Source: Trachythela sp. YZ-2020 (lineage: Eukaryota > Cnidaria > Anthozoa > Malacalcyonacea > Clavulariidae). Taken from it: DNA of 64,000 nucleotides. The notes below the pieces were generated by a model. The model was not told where the DNA came from and ran no database searches. It worked only from the letters and a program-made list of their open reading frames with translations. The position numbers and the translations under genes were made by a program. Below are positions 1 to 10,004 of this stretch, in pieces (position 1 is the first letter of the stretch; each line of letters starts with the position of its first letter). The stretch lies in assembly GCA_016169945.1 (NCBI GenBank), contig JADLSH010000220.1, positions 1,922,001 to 1,986,000 on the forward strand, given 5' to 3'.

Positions 1-16
1 AATGGGAACTATAAAT

Positions 17-718
17 CTATAGTTGTTCCGTTTGAACGGACGAGGAGATTCTGCATGCATGTTTTCCTATCAGTAATTTCGGATTAGCATACGGTAGCAT
101 ATCCTGAAATTGAACTATTAAACTACTTGTCAGAAAGCATAGAACAAATTTTTCTATCCGAAACAAATTCAAAATTAAACATTTTGACAACTTATGCCAA
201 ACCACTTTGGCGTTTAAGACTCTCGGGCGATATATTTGTTGAATTGGGGTTAAAGTCGCCCACAATGCAAATAAGACTGTCAGGATCGGATGGTTATTTA
301 AAAACACGTCAACCGTTTTCTGAATATAATCATAGATTTTATTATTTTCATTAACCAAAACTTCAGGTGGATGATAAACAACTCCGATCAATACTGAAGA
401 GACTGGTTTTGGGAAGCGGGTGGTCCTTAGATGTAACCATAAGGTTTCCGTCATGAAATCTTCGGGATCAACGACCGCTAGCCTTGTCAGAGATATTGAA
501 GTTTTTTCCACATTTGACGAAGTGAGTTTGACGATATTTTGGTCTAATTTTGCGAGATATATATTTGTTTCTGTGATGTTTTGATGGCAATAAAAAAAGC
601 ATCTTGTAGTAAAGGATTTCAGTGGTCTTTGTTTCATTTCAATAGGGTAAATATTTGGAGAGAAAATTACTTTCAAAATACCTAAATGTCGCTGATCAGT
701 TAAAAATAACAGAAACAA
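17..718 (-). mobile_element. Relic of a non-LTR retrotransposon endonuclease domain
   Basis: The minus-strand reading contains PVSSVLIGVVYHPPEV followed by an IYDYIQKTVDVFLNN segment. This resembles the endonuclease (EEP/APE-type) domain of LINE elements, where a 'YRPP' strand precedes the 'GDFN' catalytic loop. The expected GDFN is not readable; at that place the frame gives a diverged ALWATLTP stretch, so the domain appears frameshifted or decayed. The upstream TETLWLH segment fits the usual 'TETWL' motif. No reverse transcriptase follows within the window edge. I read it as an old, truncated CR1/L2/RTE-like copy; clade assignment is not possible from what remains. Confidence 0.55.
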
Positions 719-2104
719 CGAAAAAGTTCGACACGCAGCATGCAGACACTATTTTGCGTAGCACCAGTGCCACTATGGCAAAAGTAACGTACGGTCGTAC
801 CTAGGTGTTGTATGATTTCAATATAGTGTGTGCTGGATACCCACCTTCTCCTAGATATTTTCTATAGATAATAAAATGATCTAATAATATTCTCAAGGCA
901 AAGGAAAGCCAAGCAGATGCAAGGATTATATATTTTTCCCTGACTTTCTTACAAAACGGTTGTGCTCACTCATCAAAATTACCAGTATTTGAAGTATATT
1001 TCCAAGAAACCACATAACATATTCCAGGTGCTTCCGAATCATACGGTTGCTGCTCATCATGGTTATAAAAAGACCCTTTGACGTATAGAGATAAAGAACT
1101 TCAAGATATTCGATACAATAAAGACTTGCAGGGCCGGATAATGAATTCATTGAGTAATGAATTAATAGAATAATTAATTAATTGAGTAATTAATTAATTG
1201 ATCGACGAATATGCCACGCACAGACACAGTAGCTGAGAATTGAAACCCGAAATCCGCCTTTATGGAGGAAGCTAGCAACGACTTTCGAGTCGCATGCACA
1301 GCGCAGTTGGATTCAGTAACATCAATAAGACACTAGCCTGAGAGTCTCTGGGCAAGATCCAGGTGCCAGTTATTTGCTTTATTCCCTAAACGAAGACCAC
1401 GAAGACCACAGTCATATCACTCATGGCATGGCTTTTAAATTGTAGAACATGTTTGTGAAACTGGAGTCGTAGGAATTCTGTGCATGTCGCCAGATGACCC
1501 ACATGCACGTGTACATATGACGTAACGTCGAACGAACGAATAATTTTTTTCAAATATTGTTAAATATACCGTACTTTCAATCAAATAACATTTTGAAAGT
1601 ATCATTAGCCTCTTTGCCTTGTGCGTGGTTATTGCGTGCTTTTATGCGGTTGCAAGATTTGGTACGCACAGATGATGCCCATCTTTTCTTAACCAGTAAA
1701 AGCTAAAATAGAACCTTATATTTATAAGTATCTCCACCTCTAAATATTTTTAAGTATAAACAGCACAACCAGTCCATGCTACACGCCAGCTTCGGTTTCC
1801 ATGCATGACACGAAAGATGTACTCAACTAATTCAACAGACTGATGACCTCATAAGTCAAAATTGCAGTGATTTAGATTTGTCCCTGGTTTCGTTGAAAAA
1901 CAACTAGTATTTAGACATGGAGGATATAATGAAAACATCTATTGTGTTACTATCGTTCATTTCTAGGCAATGCGTTACTCGATTTAATGTTATTAGCATG
2001 GAATGTAATTTTATCAGAATTTCATATATCAACAACAATTCGAACTTCACACTGAGTTATGCTTGATTGGTGACAGTTCAAGGTGTTCTGCAGCTGCAAG
2101 TGAA
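719..2104. other. Intergenic stretch, no supported gene
   Basis: No ORF here has recognisable composition or motifs. It contains AT-rich simple sequence near 1155-1200 (repeats of TTAATTAA) and, on the minus strand around 1230-1260, a GGGTTTCAATTC string that resembles a Pol III B box and could be a SINE remnant. Nothing firmer can be said. Confidence 0.4.
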
Positions 2105-3062
2105 GTTTTTGACAATGGTTTGGTGGAAAACGCGGGGTCGAGGTGCGGAGTGGGGATGAAATTGTGGAGTGCGGGATAAAATGCGGAGTGAAATTGCGTG
2201 GTGAAATTGCGGGGTGAAATTGAGAATTGGTTGAATTTAAATTTTTCAAGACTATTTTTAAATTAAAATATATGCCTGGAACGTATTTGTTAAAGAAGAT
2301 AATTCGCAAGCAAATTCATATACCTTTTCACAATATTCTGCTACGCGGTCGTACAGTGCATAAAGGTGTATAGAGGGTATATTCTAAGCTACCTATGAAA
2401 TGTTTACATGTAGTCTAACACAGATAAATTTTGAAGGCGGGATTGAAAGAGGGTTTGCGCGTTTTATCGTCTTGACATTAAGCACCGGTTATATCTGCTA
2501 TTTTCGCTTCTGATTTTCTATTTAGAGCCCAAATTAAGGCTATCGAACATAGGAGTTATAATAGAGAGTTATAAATCTATTGGACCGTTTGCCTTTGCCT
2601 GTATAAGTTGTCCTCATTTGCCAATTACATTAAGCATTTACTGACGGGGAGACGCTATACTTTCGGAGGGGCATCTACTTAAACGGTAGAACGGATTGCA
2701 ACAGCAATAACAAAGCTCTGAGCGTCATATAAATATATAACGACATCAAGAAAGGGTTGAAGTTTGAATTTCACTTTAAAATTTTATCCATGTTACAGTA
2801 TTAGCAATTCAGGGCCGTAATCAAATATATGTTTTGCTGCTTTGACGGATGCATTCCGGCATAATGTTCTGTCAAAAATCGTAGTCCTATGTTTTAAAAA
2901 TAGATTAAGAATATAAATTCAGCAAATTCCCAATTTTACTCCGCAATTTCGAACCGCAAATTCGCCCGGCAATCTCACCCAGCAATTTCACCCCACCAAT
3001 TTCACCCCACAATTTCACACCGCACCCCGATCCTGCGTTTTCGACCAAGCCGTTGGCAATTC
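2105..3062. repeat. Inverted-repeat element with minisatellite arms
   Basis: The segment at about 2105-2262 is present in inverted orientation at about 2905-3062. Both arms start from a GGAAAACGC(G/A)GG motif and then run through 12-16 bp tandem units of the type GGGGTGAAATTGCG. The roughly 640-bp interior has no coding signal. The arms are clearly homologous but diverged by substitutions and by unit number. The simplest reading is a non-autonomous fold-back element whose subterminal regions are tandem repeats. Target duplications were not identified. Confidence 0.55.
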
Positions 3063-3586
3063 CTAAATCACAACGGGAACTGCACATTTGTTTGCAGTTC
3101 ACGCTTTGATTTTAGCCGTACGGTTTGTGGCATGATTCTACACGCTATGTTCTCCTTCATCATACACCCGCGGGCTTAAAGGAGCAGTGTCACCGTGTGC
3201 GCATCCTTTCTGCACATATACAAACTTGAAATTCTACACTTGTATTTTTTCAAGTTTGTAAATCCAAGATGGCGTCCGCACATGGTGCGACGCACGGGGG
3301 AAAGCGAAGAAATTCAGGCCGAAAGAGAAAATATGAAAGCTCAAGCAGCGCACAATTAGTTTGGAATCGCCAGCATAAACAAATTTAATTATCATTGACG
3401 ATTTTTAAATCCAGGAAAGACGCGAAAAATGAGGCTGGATATATACGGTTGTAGCACCGACAGTGAGTTTGATTCTCATTTGTTATCATTAGAATACCGC
3501 AGAAGATTTGTATAGTTTCATTATTTTTTCTGTTGTTTCTTAGTAAATTTGGACCTTTTATAGAGAATATGAATCGCATAATTTTC

Positions 3587-4122
3587 ATGTCGGATGTTGA
3601 TGTTTTGAGGCCACGAAAAGAGAGAATATCAGCAGAGAACGCGAACGCAAATATGCAAGAGCAAGGTAAGCTGCAGTAAAAATATTTACTGTATCCAATG
3701 CCATGGCGTCCAATATCAATGAATACATCGTGATTGATTTACTTAGGCCAGGTGGAAATCTCTACCCTATGTAAGCGAGATAACCGTGTGCCTCTGACTT
3801 TGCCCTCAATATCTCCAATTGTTGACAAAGGAGAAAATAATCAAAATATGTCTATTGAAGTAGACCAACATGAGGGAATGGGTAGCAATCTGGAGTGTGT
3901 TATATCACCCCACAAAAGGTATTTATATATTATGTAATATTCCACTGTGTGTTTATCAAGGTACAAGCTTTTAAACTATAAGGCGAGCACTCAAGAGTTA
4001 AAATAATAAATTATTTTCTATTTATACAATTCTAGTATAATATAGAGACATCCAATGCATCATTGTTCACTGACGATGAGGGCGAAAGCACTGATACTGC
4101 AGACAGCTGGGAGCAAGAATAA
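3587..4122 (+). CDS. Small spliced gene candidate, acidic C-terminus, unknown
   Basis: An ATG at 3587 opens a 79-nt exon ending at a GTAAGC donor (3666). A TTACTTAG acceptor joins exon 3747-3918 in the correct phase, and a GTATTT donor follows. A plausible last exon near 4036-4122 encodes an acidic tail ending in DSWEQE and a stop, but its phase does not match the preceding donor, so either a small exon is missed or one base is wrong. The predicted product is hydrophilic with a Lys/Arg-rich start. I do not recognise the family. Confidence 0.35.
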
Positions 4123-4157
4123 AGGTATAGTTTAAGACTATAATATAATAAATATAT

Positions 4158-4279
4158 GTTATTTACCGGCTAGGAGGTCCAGATAGAAAAATAATTTCCC
4201 GAGGTCTCGTTGCCGAGGGCCGTTTTTGAGACCGAGGGAAAATATTTTTCTATCCGGACCGACTAAAACGGTAAATAAC
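4158..4279. mobile_element. Fold-back MITE, family 1 copy A
   Basis: The ends are GTTATTTACCG and its reverse complement. Inside, arms of about 34 bp (4177-4210 and 4227-4260) built on GGTCCGGATAGAAAAATA can pair around a short GC-rich loop. A second copy of the same architecture lies at 26102-26224 with different arm sequence but the same loop and outer ends. Confidence 0.7.
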
Positions 4280-4600
4280 GTATTTATTTTTTTGTCAAGT
4301 TGACAAAGCCAAAGTGCATGCGAAAAGAAGAAATATTCGATTTCGTCATTAAATTGTTTTGTCGCACGAAACAATCAGATTAAAAAGTTTTAAGAATATC
4401 ACAAATTTATTCATAAATTTTTAAAATTATTTACAAATAGCTGTAGATATTTATTTATTTCATTGAACTAGAAATAACGCAACAATTTGAATTAATTATT
4501 TAATTTAACAGCGCACGTGATGTTCACATGATTTGAGTTCATAGTTCACACGTCAACAGTTTACTGAGTAAAAACACTCAAAATATTGTAAATTTGTCCT

Positions 4601-4850
4601 TTAATCGGAGTCTGAATCGTCAGAAATAAGGATTCTTCGTTGTTTCTTTTGTTTTTCGCTTGTCGTGTAGTTAAAATTGAAAGTGCATCCTTCAATTTTT
4701 CCGATAGAAGAGCCAGAAAACAAACTTGAAGCTGATGGCAAGGCTGATGGAACTGGTGACTTTGTCCATGTTTCGATTGAACTCGTTGAAGTAGCTTGAG
4801 GAGAGATGGTTGTCGACGGGTTTTCTTGGTTAACTGTTGTAACCCAGCTA
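4601..4850 (-). CDS. Possible C-terminal exon of an unknown acidic protein
   Basis: In one minus-strand frame a Ser/Thr/Pro-rich stretch leads to GCTFNFNYTTSEKQKKQRR and ends RILISDDSDSD and a stop. Basic then acidic composition and codon content make this look coding, but no upstream exon is visible because the AACGTT repeat begins at its 5' side. The exon is therefore probably truncated by that repeat. Function unknown. Confidence 0.3.
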
Positions 4851-4854
4851 GCAC

Positions 4855-5152
4855 AATCACGTTGTATGAACGTTGTATGAACGTTCGTCGAACGTTTAGA
4901 TAACGTTAATTGTCAACGTTGTGTCAACGTTTTTTTGTGAACTCGTAGGAACGTGGTATCAACGTTAGGATTAACGTTAGAACCCGACGTTAATACAACG
5001 TGCGTTCAACGTTCAACCCAACGTTCAGATAACCTTACGTTAGAAGCCGACCTAAATACAACGTTCACACAACGTTCAATCAACGTTTAAACAACATTCA
5101 ACCAACGTTCAGATAACGTTGGATATTAACGTTGAAGCAACGTTAAGCCGTT
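4855..5152. repeat. AACGTT-rich tandem repeat
   Basis: The palindromic hexamer AACGTT recurs more than fifteen times at roughly 8-20 bp spacing, mostly as CAACGTTCA variants. Units are irregular and diverged, so this is an old imperfect array or the subterminal region of a DNA element. It is unusually rich in CpG compared with its surroundings. Confidence 0.7.
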
Positions 5153-5153
5153 T

Positions 5154-5211
5154 ACAGACGAGCAAATTTGCTATGACAAATTTCTAGGACAAATTTTATT
5201 TGCTCGTCTGT
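5154..5211. repeat. Short hairpin with 14-bp perfect arms
   Basis: ACAGACGAGCAAAT at 5154-5167 is perfectly complementary to 5198-5211 across a 30-nt loop. It abuts the AACGTT array and may be a MITE remnant or the end of the same repeat. Confidence 0.6.
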
Positions 5212-6075
5212 ATACAATCATACAAGCAAATAAAATTTGTCATAAAAAAATGTGTCATAAAAAAGTGCTCCTCTATAAGGGGCTTATTTCGGGATCTTCG
5301 CAAATTTCTGCCAGTCGTTTGCCAGCTTATAAATACAGATATATACAGGTACACATCATCGGCAACCTTTATCATCGGCCGTCTTGTCAGTTTGTTAGAA
5401 ATGTTTCAGCCGATGAGATGAAGTCTGTATTCGCAGGCTATAGTCAACTATACGTCTACGAAATCGTATTTATATTCAAAACATTTATACAACATTAAAA
5501 GTTGTCTTAATATTTTATTTCATACAAATTAATATTATGTTACAAGCTGGACTATGTACAAACATATTTAGGTTAACACTTAACATACATATTTACGCTA
5601 CATTTATTAAAAAAATATGAATGTCCGTTTTAATGTTCACCTACTCTAATTCCGCGTTCTTACGATCCTGCAAAAGAACAAAGATAACGCGTATGGTCAA
5701 ACTACAAATGAACATACAGTATGTCAAACGCGACTGCGCTTGTAGTGGTTTTGTAAAATATATTTTATACCAGTTTAATATCTTATTTTGAGCACCTTCA
5801 ACACACTAGTATTTTTATTGATAACGGGGAACAGGGTTTTTTTAACGTGTAGTTCTACACAAATTGTGCAGTTCTAAATTGATTTGTGCAGCTATAAAAC
5901 TGAATTTGTGCAGTTAGGTGATATCACTTTTTGTAGAATACTAAATCATCATATGGAATAAATCAATCTCCTTGTGCCATTTGTGCAGTTCTAAATTTTT
6001 CTTGACGGGGAAAGTCGCTGGAGCAAGCTTGTTTGAGCAAAATAATATTTTGACGATTTGGTATTATCAAGTGAT
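5212..6075. other. Intergenic, dispersed short repeats only
   Basis: No convincing gene. A TTTGTGCAGTTCTAAA-like string recurs between about 5865 and 5995, interspersed with AT-rich DNA. The short ORFs here have no coding features. Confidence 0.4.
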
Positions 6076-6343
6076 CAGGGGCCGGTTGTATCTGTGGTTG
6101 TATCAAGCCCGTGTAGCTCAAACGGTGGTTAAGCTAAAAATAGACAGCAAGTTTCTCGATTTATTCAACAACCAAACTAAACGTTTTTAACCTTAATAGA
6201 ACGATAATGTTTACAACTACATATTTAGTGCATAATATATGATGGTAATTAACTGATTAACGAGAGATATAAGAGTGTTATTTAATTTTGACTGATCCAC
6301 CGTTTAAGCTAATTAAACGGGCTTGATATACAACCGGCCCCTG
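6076..6343. mobile_element. MITE with CAGGGGCCGG terminal inverted repeats
   Basis: CAGGGGCCGGTTGTAT at the left end is matched by its complement at the right end, and the similarity continues inward through CAAGCCCG and an AAACGGTGG block; the left arm carries an extra CTGTGGTTGTAT. The element is about 268 bp and has no ORF of note. A target duplication could not be recognised; the TTAA of the piggyBac insertion lies 4 bp beyond its right end. Confidence 0.65.
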
Positions 6344-6350
6344 GTATTAA

Positions 6351-9300
6351 CCCTATTTGTACCGGGGGCGCGCTGATTGAGCGCACCCCTACATATCATT
6401 GCCCGCCACCGCCTAAGAAGTTCAGCTATGCGGCTGTTGTTCAATGACTTTTAATATTTTTGTATTTTGGTTATAACCACAAAAATGTTTTTTGCGAAAA
6501 CAATTATGTGTTATTGTTTGGCGACATCTGTCGGAAAAGGTGTTGGTTGCCTATAATAGTCAAATATTATCATTCGGATAGGGGACTACTTTTAATGTTG
6601 AAATGGGGCAATTTAGTACTTGTGCAATATACCATGATAAAAACAATAAAATTAACTATTTTAGATAATATATCATCATACAATATATTATTATTGTAAA
6701 TATAATAATATATCATAATAAAAATATAATATATAGCTTTGATAAAGTCAAAGTTGTATTCAGTCTAGTTTATGCAAGATTGTTATTATATTTTGGATAA
6801 TTTACAAAATATAGAAAATTATATGCTAATTCTGTATTATGTTGTACCTTGTGTGATCATCCCTGCCTCTTGGAGACTCCAATTTGTTTCCTTGTAAGTA
6901 TATAACTGTTGATGCACAACTATGCCATCAATTAGGTACAAATAAACGTCGCAAATGAACGAAATTATCAAATTGAAAACACTGATTTATGGAAGACAAA
7001 TTGATACCTGAGCAAACGATAACATAAAGCATTGGTCAGTGGTAATACTTACTGCACACTATGCAATACTTTGTCTAACACATAATATAGTTCGGAGAGA
7101 GAAGTCAGAGAACACGTGTATACAAGTTTATAATTTTTCTGCTAAATATTATTGTTGGTTTCAAGTTTTGTTTCAATTTGTAAGTGTGATAAGAGATATC
7201 TAATGCCTCCAAAAAGAGCTAGAATTTCAAGGGAATCTGCTATTGAGAATATCCTAAGGTTTGTTGAAGCTGATGATGATGTCAGTGATGATGACTTGAA
7301 TGATGATGAGAATGATTTGGATGAAATAAATGGGGAGACAGGTCAGTACTGTGAATTTGTTTCAATTTACAGTTGTACAATGCAGAATCACAACGTTTTG
7401 ATATTATCAATGCTATTATTCACATTGTCAATGTTTATTTACAGATGAGGAAACAGTGGACAGCTTGGAAGAGGACAGTGAAAATGATGTGGAAATCAAT
7501 GATGAAATTGATGAAGCACCTGGACCTGATGAGGACATCAGGGCTGAGCGGCTGCAACGGCGACAACTAACAAAGAACCGTTTAGTGAATAGCATCGATG
7601 CAGCTGTAAATATTGATAACTATAATCAATATGAAATTCCAGCAGAGCTGAAATCTATCCAAAGTGTTGTGAAGGTAGACAACAAACCAGAGCATAACAT
7701 TGTTCGTACATTCCAAAATCATCCGCCATCTGTAAACGTTGGTCGTAACAATCGGGCAAATGTCATAACTGGACCACAAGGGACTCTGCAAAAGGCAAGA
7801 ATTACACCAACTCCACGCACTGCATTTGAGCTATTTTTCACGGATGCTATGATGACAAAGATTGTGTTGCTTACAAACAGAAAAATTCAAGCCTTGCTTT
7901 CCAAACTACCAGAGAACTTCATTGCTGAAAACAGTAAATACTGCTACATGAAAGAAACCAACATTGAAGAATTATTTGCTTTCATTGGTTTGTATATTTA
8001 TAGAGGACTGTACAAATTGAATACTTTGTCTGTGGATAAATTATTCTCAAACAAATACGGCCCACCTATATTCAGCGCAACGATGTCAAGAAATCGGTTT
8101 ACATTTATTCGGGCAAATCTTTGCTTTGATGATGCAAGCACAAGAGACGAGCGATGGAAACAAGACCGCTTTGCTGCTATGCGGGATATTTTTGAATTGT
8201 TCAATTTTGAATGTATGTCATGCCTGGTACCCGGAGATTATCTTTCATTAGATGAGACCCTCTACTCCATGAGGAATCAAATCTCCTTCAAGCAGTACAA
8301 CCCTAATAAACCAGCTAAGTATGGTTTATTGTTCAAAGCCATCAATGCTGCTAGGTATCCGTACACATTCATTGCGTCTCCCTACTGTGGTAAGCCGAAA
8401 GAGGATGGTGGCGAGTATTATGTACAAGGTACAGAAGCAATTGTCAAATATATGATTGACACATTATTGGCTAATTCAATACCATTGGCAGGAAGGAACA
8501 TATCTTTCGACCGATTGTACACCTCCCTATCAATTGCGCTCTGGTTGTATGAGAAGCACATAACCTGCTTTGGGACGATACAAATCAACCGCAAAGGTGT
8601 TCCAGCTGAAATGAAGGATTTCAATGCCAGGGAGGACTTATCTACAGAAGTCTATTGGCAGAAAGATGGTCCACTATCATTAGCATCTTATGTCGTCAAA
8701 ACCGCAAGTGGAAAGAAAAATGTGCTAATGCTATCAACTCTGAAGCAAATACTGGGTACAACTAAAGACGACAAGCGTGAGAAATTGGCATTGTACAAAT
8801 TGTATGATTTTACCAAAGGTGGCACTGATATTGTCGACCAAAGGATGGCATTTCACACATCTAAAGCCAAGTCAAGGAAATGGACCATGGTGGTATTTTC
8901 CTACATGCTGGACACTGCCCGCGTAAACTCATCCACTATATTTGCTTTGAATAGGAATGTGTGTCCTCTGAAGCAAAAATCATTTGAGTATGGATTTGAC
9001 TTGGTTATGGAATTGGTCAAACCTCACATTGCACAAAGAAGCCAAACCAGTTTGTCGGCAGTCATAAAGAACAAGATTACACTGATAATGGGGCCAATTG
9101 CCGAGAATGATCAAATGGTCGTGGACAATGGGCCTGCATTTGGGGAAGGCAGAAGAAGGTGTACCCTATATCAACAGGCTGCTGCAGGGGAAGGCTATTC
9201 TGAGAAGAAGAAGAGCATAAAGTGTGTGAAGTCGCTCTGCCAGGCATGCGGTAATCCTTCTTGTCAGGACCACATTGTACAAAAATGTCTGAAATGTGGC

Positions 9301-9692
9301 CAGAAATAGACGGTGAACAATATTGCTGTACAGGTATTTTGTGGGGGTTTTCCAGATATTCTTATTGTAAATAGTCTGCCATATCAATTAAACATTCAGA
9401 AAGACATCAGGTACCAAATGTTTTTGCCTTTTCATGCACCATTTTAAAATTATAGCATAAAAACAGTAATATTTGCATATTTTTTATGGCGGCCATTTTG
9501 GAATAATCGGCAGGTGGCCATTTTTGACCCAAAGTGGTGCAAAAGTGGGGGTTTTTTGGAAAACAAGGATAAAATTTAGTTAAAAAATTAAAATGGACAT
9601 CAAGACCAATAACCGCAAGAATTTGTATGGGGTGCGCCTAATCAGCGCGCCCCCGGTATCTTGGCTACTAAAAAACCCCGGTACAAATAGGG
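6351..9692 (+). mobile_element. Complete piggyBac transposon
   Basis: TTAA at 6347-6350 and 9693-9696 flank a 3342-bp element with matching 17-bp ends, CCCTATTTGTACCGGGG. A second inverted pair, GCGCGCTGATT..GCGCACCCC, lies directly inside the left end but is separated from the right end by about 20 bp. This asymmetric arrangement of terminal and subterminal repeats is characteristic of piggyBac. The interior carries one spliced transposase gene. All structural parts look intact, so this may be a recent or still mobilisable insertion. Confidence 0.95.
7203..9309 (+). CDS. piggyBac transposase, two exons, apparently intact
   Basis: Exon 1 is 7203-7341 (ATG, Met-Pro-Pro-Lys start, acidic N-terminus); an intron with a GTCAGT donor and TTTACAG acceptor (7342-7444) joins exon 2, 7445-9309, in phase. 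The model gives 667 residues, close to the usual length of the family. Candidate catalytic aspartates of the DDE/D domain lie in SLDETLYSMRNQ, SFDRLYTS and GGTDIVDQ, in the expected order. The C-terminus has a cysteine/histidine cluster (CQACGNPSCQDHIVQKCLKCG) like the zinc-binding domain that recognises the element ends. It cuts and pastes the element at TTAA in the nucleus. No internal stop or frameshift is seen. Confidence 0.93.
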
Positions 9693-9696
9693 TTAA

Positions 9697-10004
9697 AGTT
9701 TGAACAAGCAAAATAAAACATTTAGTCAAACTTATACTGCGAAATAAGATAGTTACACTGTAATTTACTAATTTGCATGATTAAATTGCTTCTTAAATGA
9801 TAGGTTTTACTAAAATTTGTAGTGTGTGCAGTCATTATCAGATGAGAAACGATCAGGCTTAAACTAAGCTTGAAACTCTTAACGTAAATTATTCAGCTCA
9901 AAATTAAGCTCCGTATTTCTATAACCATGCATTCTCTGTGTAGAACCACTTTACACGCAACGACACTATAGACACATAATATATACTCCATAACTTGTAG
10001 TTAG
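9697..10004. other. Intergenic, no feature seen
   Basis: AT-rich sequence between the right TTAA of the piggyBac insertion and the end of the minus-strand gene. It presumably includes that gene's 3' UTR. No repeat or ORF stands out. Confidence 0.4.

Noticed and set aside
17..354. Plus-strand ORF at 127-354 as a gene
   Set aside because: It overlaps the LINE relic on the other strand and has no motif.
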